Positions 57,120 to 64,000 of a stretch of DNA of 64,000 nucleotides are shown here, one piece after another (within the stretch, counting starts at the first letter, position 1; each line of letters begins with the position of its first letter). A program made the translations under genes and the position numbers. The stretch comes from Demequina sp. NBRC 110056 (lineage in GTDB: Bacteria > Actinomycetota > Actinomycetes > Actinomycetales > Demequinaceae): NCBI RefSeq assembly GCF_002090155.1, contig NZ_BBRM01000003.1, forward strand, positions 124,001 to 188,000. Reading direction: 5' to 3'. Under the pieces are notes generated by a model. It did not search any database and was not told where the DNA came from. It worked only from the letters and a program-made list of their open reading frames with translations.

Positions 57120-58517
57120 TCAGAGGCGCCGGCCCTCGCGCAGCGCCTGTCGCAACGAGGGGATGACCACGCCGTCGCTGGCCATCAACGCGCGCGTCCG
57201 GCGTCGCGAGCGCAGGATCCCGGCGACACCGATCACCCAGGGCACGGCCATCGCGGTGAGCGCGATCCGATAGTCATCCAGGGTGTACTCCGAGGTGCCG
57301 GGGGAGACGACCTGAAGGACCGCGCCCACGAGCGCGACCGACAGCACGGTCGCCGCGAAGCCGCCGATGTTCGCGAAGCCCGTCGCGGTGCCGAGCCGCC
57401 CCCGAAGCCCGAAGGTGCGGGCATAGTCCATGCCGATGAGCGACGCCGGGCCGCCCGCCCCGAGGACGACGATGAGCGCGGCGAGCTGCCACATCGGCCG
57501 CGGCCCGGAGGGGATCAGCACCGTCGCCCACGCGATGGCCGTCGCCGTCGCCGCGCCGAGGCTCAGCCACGAACGGCGCAGCGGGTGGCGCGCCGTGAGG
57601 GTGCCGATGATGGGGGCGCTCGCGATGTTGGTGATCACCAGCAGCGTGAGCAGGCCCGACGCCTCGGCGGTCGACAGACCCTGACCCTGCACGAAGAACG
57701 GCACCCCCCACAGCAGGGCGACCGTGTTCGCGGAGAACAGGCCCGTCCAGTGGGTCCAGAAGCCCAGCCTGACCCCGGGAGGGCGGATGGCGTCGCGGAT
57801 GCTGGCGGGCGCATCGGCGCTGTGTGTTCCGGGGCTGTGTGCACTGGCGCTGTGGGAAGGAGTGGGAGGCCCAGCGGGCGCGACCTCGCCCTGCGCGCCG
57901 GCGACCGACGGCACGGCGTGGTGGGCGTGGTCGACGGGAGGCATGCGGATCTGCCACAGCGACATGGCCGCGGCGGCGAGGCCCAGGGCGGCGAGGATCG
58001 AGAACGCGGCGTTCCAGCCGCTCTGGTGCAGGAGCCACGCGACGGGGATGGCGCTCGCGATCTGACCGACCTGGCCGAGCATCCCCAGGATCTGGACCAT
58101 GAGCGGCGCGCGCCGCGGCGGGAACCACTCGGATACCAGGCGCGTCGCGGCCACGAAGATGGGCGCGTCGCCGGCGCCGATGAGCACCCGCGCGAGCAGC
58201 GCGAGCCAGATGGTGTCCGCGAAGGCGAGGGTGAGCTGGCCGGTGCCCATGATGAGCGAGCCGATGACGAGCATGCGCCGCGGGCCCAGACGGTCGAGGA
58301 GCGCGCCGGCAGGCAGCTGCAGCGACGCGTAGACGCTGATCTGCACCACCGACAGCATCGACAGGCCGATGGCCTCGACGCCGAACCGGTCGAGCGCTTC
58401 GACGCCCGCGATCCCGAGCGACGTGCGCTGCACGATGGCGACGAAGTAGATGAACGCCGCCGCGCCGAGGACGGCCCACGCGGCGCGGGGCGTGGCGCGT
58501 GCGGCGACGTGCGACAT
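57120..58517 (-). CDS. Major facilitator superfamily transporter
   Basis: This 465-residue protein has twelve hydrophobic segments in two halves. The first half carries FGVEAIGLSMLSVVQISVYA, PAGALLDRLGPRRMLVIGS (MFS motif A) and SEWFPPRRAPLMVQILGMLGQ. Substrate unknown; the SEWFP segment resembles organic-anion or hexuronate-type MFS proteins. The central cytoplasmic loop (about residues 200-255) is unusually long and His/Ser/Pro/Ala-rich (HSASAHSPGTHSADAPAS) and contains a dispersed-motif copy (57809). GAGGAG precedes the ATG. Confidence 0.88.
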   Translation of the reverse strand: MSHVAARATPRAAWAVLGAAAFIYFVAIVQRTSLGIAGVEALDRFGVEAIGLSMLSVVQISVYASLQLPAGALLDRLGPRRMLVIGSLIMGTGQLTLAFADTIWLALLARVLIGAGDAPIFVAATRLVSEWFPPRRAPLMVQILGMLGQVGQIASAIPVAWLLHQSGWNAAFSILAALGLAAAAMSLWQIRMPPVDHAHHAVPSVAGAQGEVAPAGPPTPSHSASAHSPGTHSADAPASIRDAIRPPGVRLGFWTHWTGLFSANTVALLWGVPFFVQGQGLSTAEASGLLTLLVITNIASAPIIGTLTARHPLRRSWLSLGAATATAIAWATVLIPSGPRPMWQLAALIVVLGAGGPASLIGMDYARTFGLRGRLGTATGFANIGGFAATVLSVALVGAVLQVVSPGTSEYTLDDYRIALTAMAVPWVIGVAGILRSRRRTRALMASDGVVIPSLRQALREGRRL

Positions 58518-58590
58518 GGCGGCTCCTCGGGTGACGGTCCTCCGCTAGTGTCCCAGCCCGCCCCGTCGTGCGTGACCGCGGTCGCAGCCC

Positions 58591-58600
58591 GCGCATCGGC
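58591..58600 (-). repeat. Dispersed GCCGATGCGC motif, intergenic copy upstream of the MFS gene
   Basis: Exact core on the minus strand, followed by GGGCTGC. It lies in the 201-bp divergent gap before the lipoprotein gene; TACAGT at about 58675 is a possible -10 for that gene. Confidence 0.8.
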
Positions 58601-58718
58601 GTCGCCTCTACTCATTCGCCCGCGCTCACTACTCAATCCCCCTGGTGAGCACCCATGCCCGCGCGCCGCGAACCTACAGTGACGGCGACAGCCGACGTGC
58701 CGAGAGTGGGGGCGGACC

Positions 58719-59384
58719 ATGGCGCTGAGTCGACAGGGGTGGGTACAAGCGGTCGCGGCGATCGGGATCGCCGGCATGCTGGCGAGCTGTGCCGCCGGCG
58801 ATGCCGAGGATGCGGGCGCTGAGGCACCCGCTGCCGAGGACCTCGCGCAGGTGGCGGACGAGCCCGAGGGTGCTGATGCTCCGGCGGCGGACGACGAGGC
58901 ATCACAGCGCATCGATGAGACGGCCGATGAAGCCGACGCGGCTCCCGCCGATGCCGCTGAGGACGCGGCCGGGAGCTCGTCGCAGGCGGGCGAGGCCACG
59001 CTCGAGCTCGACGGCAGGACCTACGGCTTCACTGCCACTGGCGAGGCCGTCGACGGCATCTGCCGGATCCTCTACGGCGGCATGGTCGCGTCGATGATCC
59101 TCACCTCGATCGATGGCGAGGAGGCGCCGGACGACGCCGGCCAGCTCCAGCTCACCGTGTACCCCGAGGACGTGGCCGCCGAGCAGGGCATCGTCAACGA
59201 GTTCGTGGCGAAGCTGCCCAGCTACGGCATGCTCGCCGCGTCCGATGAGGCGCTCCCGGGCTTCGGCGTCGAGCCGCCGCCGGTCGCCCTCACGTACGCC
59301 GACGCCTCGGTATCGGGTGAGCAGCCGCTGATCGACTTCACGGGAGCGAAATTCGAATCGAGCGTCGAGGTGGCGTGCTCATGA
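58719..59384 (+). CDS. Hypothetical lipoprotein (221 aa)
   Basis: No family is recognised. The signal peptide ends in a lipobox (GMLASC, Cys about 24). A long acidic Asp/Glu/Ala linker (residues 28-90) is followed by a compact domain (ATLELDGRTYGFTATGEAVDG, with a Cys-containing GICRILYGG and a final VEVACS), so a disulfide between the two non-lipobox cysteines is plausible. It is translationally coupled (ATGA) to the wall-anchored protein downstream; the pair probably forms one surface system. Confidence 0.75.
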   Translation: MALSRQGWVQAVAAIGIAGMLASCAAGDAEDAGAEAPAAEDLAQVADEPEGADAPAADDEASQRIDETADEADAAPADAAEDAAGSSSQAGEATLELDGRTYGFTATGEAVDGICRILYGGMVASMILTSIDGEEAPDDAGQLQLTVYPEDVAAEQGIVNEFVAKLPSYGMLAASDEALPGFGVEPPPVALTYADASVSGEQPLIDFTGAKFESSVEVACS

Positions 59385-60778
59385 GGCCAGCGGTGACGGC
59401 CGTGGCGACCGGGGCTCGCCAGCTCGCGGCGATCCTGGGGGCGACGCTGGTGCTCGCGCTCGGCGCGACGGCCGCGACCGCCGACGACAGCGAGGGCGGT
59501 GTGCTGCCTCCCGACCCAGCGTGGATCACCGCGTTCTCCTTCGATCCGGACATGATCGGCGCGAGCGATGACGTCTCCGAGCCCACGCGAGTGGGCTTCA
59601 GCGTGGGCGTGGCCACGTCCTGCGCTGACTTCGACTTCGAGGCGCAGTGCGCCAACTGGACCTTCCGCATCCGCAACATCGAGGTGTGGTCGCCATCCCT
59701 CACGCAGGTGGCCAGGGGGTCATTCACGCTCAGCAGCTATGGCTCGGGGCACGGTGTGGTGACCTTCCCCGCCAATCCCGAGGCCGGCACGTGGCGTCCG
59801 ATCCTCTACAACCTCGACGCCGGGCCCGACGGCGGCGGCGACTACGAGGTGAGGTTCACGGACCTGGTTCCGCCCGGCGTCGACGGCGGGATCGAGTACG
59901 TGGGCTTCCCCGACGCGCCGGCGGTCCAACCCGAGTTCGTCGTGCTCGCGTCCTGCGACGGTTGCGGCATCGACGACGTCGGGCCGGTGGTCACCGCTCT
60001 CGGGCTCAGCCCGGCGGCCGTGGCGCCCGGCGCAGCTGTCGAGGTCGCCGCGACCGTGTCCGATGCGGACACCGGCGGTGGCGTGATCGCGAGTGCGCAG
60101 TGGCGGATCGACGGAGGTGCGTGGTCGCCGATGAGCGCCGTCTCCGGCACCTTCGATGCCGTGACCGAGGACGTCGCGCACACGATCGACGGCGACGCGC
60201 TGCCCGGGGAGGGCGACCACGAGATCTGCGTGCGCGCCAGCGACGCGGCGGGCAACTCCGGGACGGAACGTTGCGAGACTCTCACCGTGTCGGCTGCCCC
60301 CACGGGAACCATCCGAGGACTGCTGACCGATGGCGCCACCGGCGAACCCATCGGGGGCGCGACCATCTCGGTGAATCCGCAGACCACCACGGGTCCCGAC
60401 GGGTCCTACGAGCTGACCGGGGTGCCCCTCGGCCCGGTTCAGGTCACGATCTCAGCGCCCGGCTACGGGACGCAGGTCGTCACGGTCGACGTCACCGAGG
60501 GGCAGGCCGTGAACCTCGACCTCGCGCTCATCTCCGTGGCCACCGCCCCGGACGAGCCGGCCACCGCGCCCGCGAACACGCCTGCCGATGCGCCTGCCGA
60601 CTCGGACACCGACGGTGCTTCGGGCGCGGCCCCGGCGACGCCCGTGGTGACGTCCACGGACCAGCTCGCGCTGACCGGACGGGCCGAGACCGCCGCGCTC
60701 CTCGCGCTCGCGTGCGCGCTGATCGTGACCGGCGTCGCGCTCCGCGTCAGGGGCGCGAGGCGCCTGGCTCCGCGCTAG
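59381..60778 (+). CDS. Secreted surface protein with LAXTG sortase signal and CarboxypepD_reg-like domain
   Basis: This 465-residue exported protein has a signal peptide (about residues 1-33, LAAILGATLVLALGATAATA), a beta-rich N-terminal domain, a Big-like domain (about 205-300; DVGPVVTALGLSPAAVAPGA) and a carboxypeptidase-regulatory-like domain (about 305-385; GTIRGLLTDGATGEPIGGA; TGPDGSYELTGVPLG). The C-terminus has LALTG, a hydrophobic helix and RVRGARRLAPR: an LAXTG sorting signal as used by class E sortases of high-GC Gram-positives. No sortase is in the window. ATG 59381 overlaps the lipoprotein stop. The 3' end overlaps the luxR-type gene by 32 bases. Confidence 0.82.
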   Translation: MRPAVTAVATGARQLAAILGATLVLALGATAATADDSEGGVLPPDPAWITAFSFDPDMIGASDDVSEPTRVGFSVGVATSCADFDFEAQCANWTFRIRNIEVWSPSLTQVARGSFTLSSYGSGHGVVTFPANPEAGTWRPILYNLDAGPDGGGDYEVRFTDLVPPGVDGGIEYVGFPDAPAVQPEFVVLASCDGCGIDDVGPVVTALGLSPAAVAPGAAVEVAATVSDADTGGGVIASAQWRIDGGAWSPMSAVSGTFDAVTEDVAHTIDGDALPGEGDHEICVRASDAAGNSGTERCETLTVSAAPTGTIRGLLTDGATGEPIGGATISVNPQTTTGPDGSYELTGVPLGPVQVTISAPGYGTQVVTVDVTEGQAVNLDLALISVATAPDEPATAPANTPADAPADSDTDGASGAAPATPVVTSTDQLALTGRAETAALLALACALIVTGVALRVRGARRLAPR

Positions 60779-63383
60779 CGGTCGCACCGCCGAGGAGGGC
60801 GGCGAGCTCGCGTCGCCCGGAGACCTCCCAGGCGCGGTACGCGGATCCCAGATGGTTGTCCACCGTGCGCACGGACAGGAACATGTCCTGGGCGATCTCC
60901 GCGCTCGATGTCCCCGCGGCGGCGGCGATCGCGACGTCGAGCACCCGCTCGGACACGCCCGGTGACGGCCGGGCCTCAATCGCGGGAGTGCGCATCGGCT
61001 GGCACGCTCGCTGCCACGCCGCCGACTGCACCGCGGCTCGGGCCGAGGCGGTCTGATCGCCCAGGTGCTCGAGCAGCATCGCTGCCTGAGCCTGCGTCTC
61101 GATCGCGAAGAGGTGCGCGCCGCAGGCGGCGAACCTGTGGGCGACGTGCTCGAGCTGCCCTGCGTCGCGAGCCGCGGTCGCACGCGCGTGATCCGTCATG
61201 ATGTCGAGCAGGCGCACCGCAGACGTCCCGTCACGAGCGAGCGCCATGCTCGAGGCGACCTCCGCGAGGTCGACCGAGCCGTGTGGCGCGGTGGGGGTCC
61301 ACAGCCGCACGGCATCGTGCAGCGCGTCGATGGCCCACGAACGGTGCTGTCGCTGGAGGGTGCGGTGGCCCGCCTCGACGGCGATCTCGCTCGCCAACCG
61401 AACGTCGCCACGCGCGGCCGCCATCCAGACACGTCCGCGGTCGATCCAGTGGCGATTGCGCACGTCGCCGCGGCGGGCCCATGCCTCCTCGACACCATGG
61501 AGGTCGCGCACGTCGCCGGCTAGCGCCCGCGCCATCGCGTCGGCGCCGAGCACCGAACCCTCGATGTCGAGGAGCGCGGCCGATGCGCGACGCGCGATCG
61601 CATCTGCGCTCGCTCGGCCGGCGTCCTCCGCTCGTCCGCGGGTGCAGGCGACCACCGTGGCGAACACCTGCCACAGCCAACGCATCTGTGCGCGCGACGG
61701 GTCGGCACTCGCGTCGGCGCACCGCACGCTCGCCTCCTCGCAGCGCCCGTCGAACAGCAGGCTCTGTGTCAGGGTGATCTCCAGCTGATCGCGGGCGAAC
61801 GGCATCGCCGGGCCGGCCCGCTTGGCGTACGTGAGACCCTGCTCGACGTCCTCCTCCATCGACGAGCAGGTCCCCCTCATCGCCTCCGCGACGGTCAGGC
61901 TCACGTAGGCGGACGCGAGCGTCGCGTGGTCCGCCTGGGGAAGCTCGAGGGTGCGCCGCGCCGCGGCGATGGCGGGCTCAAGGTCGCCACCCATGGCGGC
62001 GATCACGCCGCGTTCGGACTCGAGTCGCGCCGCGATGGGGCCTCCCGCCGTGCGTTCCTGACCAGCGCTCAGCACGGCATCGGCGGCCGCAGGGTCCTGG
62101 AGGCCGAAGGCGAGGTTGAACGCCCGCGCCGAGGCGACGTTGCCCGCGACCGGTGCGTCGACAGCCGCAGGCTCGATCTCAGCGAACGCCGCCTCGGCCT
62201 CCACGAAGCGCCTCTGCTGCATGAGCGCCAGCCCGCGCAGCAGCGCGCGCCGCGACCGCTCGATCCTGTCGGCGACTGTCGTGAGGAGCCGCTCCGCGAG
62301 CGCGCCATCCTGGCGGAAGAGCGCTGCCTCCACTCCGGACACCGCGACGTCGACATCCATCCGCTGTGCTGCCTCGTCCTGCCACAGCGCGGCGCGCAGC
62401 GGGTCGACGGACGCTCCGGTGGCCGCCGCGGCGCGCACCAGGCGGTGGCACAGCGCGCGCCTGCGGTCGGCGTCGATGCCGTCGCGCAGGACGTCGCCGT
62501 AGAGCGGATGCGCGGGCATCAGCACCTCCGCATCTCCCTGAGCGTCGACCTGGGCGGCGTGCCGCGCGAGGAGCGCGTCCACCGTCGCCCTGCTGGTGGC
62601 GTGCTCCAGCACGGGGTGAGGCACCGGCGCTCCCACCGCGAGCAGCTCCATCGCGTCCGAGAGCTCGGGTGGGAACGCCGCGAGGCGCTCCCGTGCGAGC
62701 GCGCGCAGGCGGGCGAGGGCGGGCAGCGCGGCGTCGCGCGCCACGGGTTCGGTGGGGGAGCCGGCGAAGGTTCCGTCGGCGAGCAGCTCGCGCACCATGA
62801 GCGGGTTGCCTTCGGTGAGGCTCCAGACGTCCTCGACCACGTCGACCGGCAGCCCCGCGACCATCTGGTCGGCGAGGGCGGCCGTCTCGTCACGTCGCAG
62901 CGGCTCCACTCGGACGCGCGCGACGATGTCCTGGCGCAGCGTCTCGGTGAGCGGAGGGGGCACGTCCGCGTCGTCGCGGACGGTCATGATGATGCGGGTC
63001 CCCGACGTGGAGGTCGCGACGGCGAGGAAGCCCACGGAGGTGGGATCGAGGTGGTGCGCGTCGTCGATCGCGATCAGGAGCCCTCGGTCGCCTCCGCGCG
63101 CGCGCGCGGCGGTGGCGAGCGTGGCCATGAGCAGCGACGGGTCGGAGGGCGGGGCCTGAGCGAGCAGTCCGACGAAGGGGCTCAACGGCACGTCCTGAGT
63201 CGCGGACGTGGCGAGGGTGTGGAACACCGAGCCACCGGAGCGCGCGTGGTGCCTCACGGCCTCTGCCAGCAGTCGCGACTTGCCCACGCCGGCGTCGCCA
63301 TGGAGGACCGTCACCGGGCTCGAGGCGAGGAGCGCTTGCAAGCGCGCAAGCTCGGCGTGGCGGCCCACCAGCTCCCAGCGCAT
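60747..63383 (-). CDS. Large LuxR-family ATP-binding regulator (LAL-type)
   Basis: This 878-residue regulator has an N-terminal STAND-type ATPase (Walker A GDAGVGKSRLLAEAV, about residues 29-43; Walker B LLIAIDDAHHLDPT), a long TPR-like helical middle (about 300-760) and a C-terminal LuxR helix-turn-helix (AAAGTSSAEIAQDMFLSVRT and VDNHLGSAYRAWEV). Such proteins are nucleotide-gated activators of secondary metabolism or sugar genes. The start is leaderless: TACGGT lies 6 bases before the ATG at 63383. Its 3' end overlaps the LAXTG gene by 32 bases, a tail-to-tail overlap. Dispersed-motif cores lie at 60990 and 61579. Confidence 0.9.
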   Translation of the reverse strand: MRWELVGRHAELARLQALLASSPVTVLHGDAGVGKSRLLAEAVRHHARSGGSVFHTLATSATQDVPLSPFVGLLAQAPPSDPSLLMATLATAARARGGDRGLLIAIDDAHHLDPTSVGFLAVATSTSGTRIIMTVRDDADVPPPLTETLRQDIVARVRVEPLRRDETAALADQMVAGLPVDVVEDVWSLTEGNPLMVRELLADGTFAGSPTEPVARDAALPALARLRALARERLAAFPPELSDAMELLAVGAPVPHPVLEHATSRATVDALLARHAAQVDAQGDAEVLMPAHPLYGDVLRDGIDADRRRALCHRLVRAAAATGASVDPLRAALWQDEAAQRMDVDVAVSGVEAALFRQDGALAERLLTTVADRIERSRRALLRGLALMQQRRFVEAEAAFAEIEPAAVDAPVAGNVASARAFNLAFGLQDPAAADAVLSAGQERTAGGPIAARLESERGVIAAMGGDLEPAIAAARRTLELPQADHATLASAYVSLTVAEAMRGTCSSMEEDVEQGLTYAKRAGPAMPFARDQLEITLTQSLLFDGRCEEASVRCADASADPSRAQMRWLWQVFATVVACTRGRAEDAGRASADAIARRASAALLDIEGSVLGADAMARALAGDVRDLHGVEEAWARRGDVRNRHWIDRGRVWMAAARGDVRLASEIAVEAGHRTLQRQHRSWAIDALHDAVRLWTPTAPHGSVDLAEVASSMALARDGTSAVRLLDIMTDHARATAARDAGQLEHVAHRFAACGAHLFAIETQAQAAMLLEHLGDQTASARAAVQSAAWQRACQPMRTPAIEARPSPGVSERVLDVAIAAAAGTSSAEIAQDMFLSVRTVDNHLGSAYRAWEVSGRRELAALLGGATASAEPGASRP

Positions 63384-63389
63384 GCGTTC

Positions 63390-63395
63390 ACCGTA
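63390..63395 (-). promoter_or_regulatory. Leaderless -10 box TACGGT of the LuxR regulator
   Basis: It lies on the minus strand 6 bases before the ATG. The rest of the 150-bp divergent gap shows no other clear feature. Confidence 0.65.
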
Positions 63396-63533
63396 GCCCG
63401 CGAGCCCTCCCGACCGCCGGGCTCGTCCCTCCGGGTGATGCCCCTCGTGCTTGCGGACGACGACGCGGAGCGGCCCCGCCGCCTACGTTGGTGGGCGACG
63501 GCGCGCCGCGCGCCGCCCGAGAGGAGCCCCGAC

Positions 63534-64000
63534 GTGAGTCGCGTGACGGACCTGCCTGAGCCCACGATGGTCGAGGACCTCCTCCTGCTGCTCTTCGATC
63601 CGCAGCGGGGCTCCATCCGCGGCGAGGGACGCCTGCACTTCCCGCTCGGCGGGGCGGTCCTGTCGCAGCTCGCGCTCGAGGAGCACGTCGAGATCGACGA
63701 TGGAGGCGCGTGGAAGGGTGCTCGCGTCATCGCGACGGGCTCCGGCCCCGAGGACCCGCTGCTGCGCGAGATGTGGCAGCGACTCGAGGCCAAGCCGCTC
63801 AAGGCGCAGAGCCTCCTGGCCGCTGCGGGCCCGAGGCTTCGCGGCCCCGTGCTCGACCGCCTCGTCGAGCGGGGCGACATCCGTCGCGAGCGCGGACGGT
63901 GGCTGAGGATCTTCCCGACCACGCACCTGAGCGACGGTGGAACGGGCCGGCGCGCCCAGGTGCTGGAGCCCCTCCAAGGGGTGCTGCTGGGCGGGGTGGA
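63534..64000 (+). CDS. GPP34-family protein (3' end beyond window)
   Basis: This is the first 155 codons of a Golgi phosphoprotein 3-like (GPP34) protein. In eukaryotes GOLPH3 binds PI4P; bacterial homologs are widespread in actinobacteria with unknown roles. Diagnostic are MVEDLLLLLFDPQRGSIRG, LHFPLGGAVLSQLALEEHVE, PLLREMWQRLEAKPLKAQSL and LVERGDIRRERGRWLRIFP. GAGAGGAG precedes the GTG at 63534. The gene runs off the window end, so the C-terminus and any downstream partner cannot be seen. Confidence 0.85.
   Translation, partial: MSRVTDLPEPTMVEDLLLLLFDPQRGSIRGEGRLHFPLGGAVLSQLALEEHVEIDDGGAWKGARVIATGSGPEDPLLREMWQRLEAKPLKAQSLLAAAGPRLRGPVLDRLVERGDIRRERGRWLRIFPTTHLSDGGTGRRAQVLEPLQGVLLGGV

Overview
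The window is about 70% GC and densely coded, with nearly every gene starting ATG or GTG and many ATGA or GTGA start/stop overlaps. A purL-purF-purM-DUF3073-bldC neighbourhood, a tRNA Glu-Asp-Phe cluster, leaderless genes with TANNNT -10 boxes, an LAXTG-type wall-anchored protein and several plant-polysaccharide genes (GH6, GH3, araBDA, kduID) point to an actinobacterium of the order Micrococcales, plausibly a Cellulomonas/Demequina-like plant-matter degrader. This placement is inferred from gene content; no search was run.

Layout. 1-11.1 kb: purine synthesis (purL fragment, purF, purM), interrupted by an alpha-glucoside-type ABC importer (aglEFG) and a GH6 cellulase lipoprotein, then DUF3073 and bldC. 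11.2-15.1 kb: alkyltransferase, EamA exporter, holin-like protein, three tRNAs, metallopeptidase, RidA and tautomerase. 15.1-23.8 kb: an IclR-type regulator divergent from kduI-kduD, a complete ribose-type ABC importer and an aldehyde dehydrogenase, which reads as a uronate uptake and catabolism operon. 23.8-27.3 kb: galE and galK with a divergent LacI regulator. 27.3-31.9 kb: two paralogous SDRs, carbonic anhydrase, small proteins. 32.0-34.6 kb: 5-oxoprolinase (pxpA and a pxpB-pxpC fusion). 34.7-38.6 kb: araD-araB-araA. 38.7-45.7 kb: BCCT transporter with a long tail, LtrA, GH3 beta-glucosidase and its TetR regulator. 45.8-50.4 kb: ROK regulator divergent from php-ROK kinase-yhfX. 50.4-64 kb: siderophore-interacting protein, PadR pair, rRNA methyltransferase, reductases, CotH-like lipoprotein, MFS transporter, a lipoprotein/LAXTG surface pair, a large LuxR regulator and a GPP34 fragment.

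Most regulators sit divergently next to the sugar module they probably control (IclR/kdu, LacI/gal, TetR/GH3, ROK/php), and several have visible dyad sites in the shared gap. The window is therefore mainly a row of independently regulated carbohydrate modules laid into conserved housekeeping synteny.

The most unusual signal is not a gene. The 10-mer GCCGATGCGC occurs 30 times, 15 per strand, against fewer than one expected by base composition, usually inside a longer consensus continuing KSGCYGG. Copies lie in gaps between genes, at gene ends and in poorly conserved linkers, where they often encode ADARAGS-like peptides. Its distribution resembles that of DNA uptake sequences. A second signal is a set of intergenic inverted repeats that share an architecture but mostly not a sequence. 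A third is at least 14 leaderless starts with a fixed -10 to start-codon distance. No intergenic stretch exceeds 300 bases.
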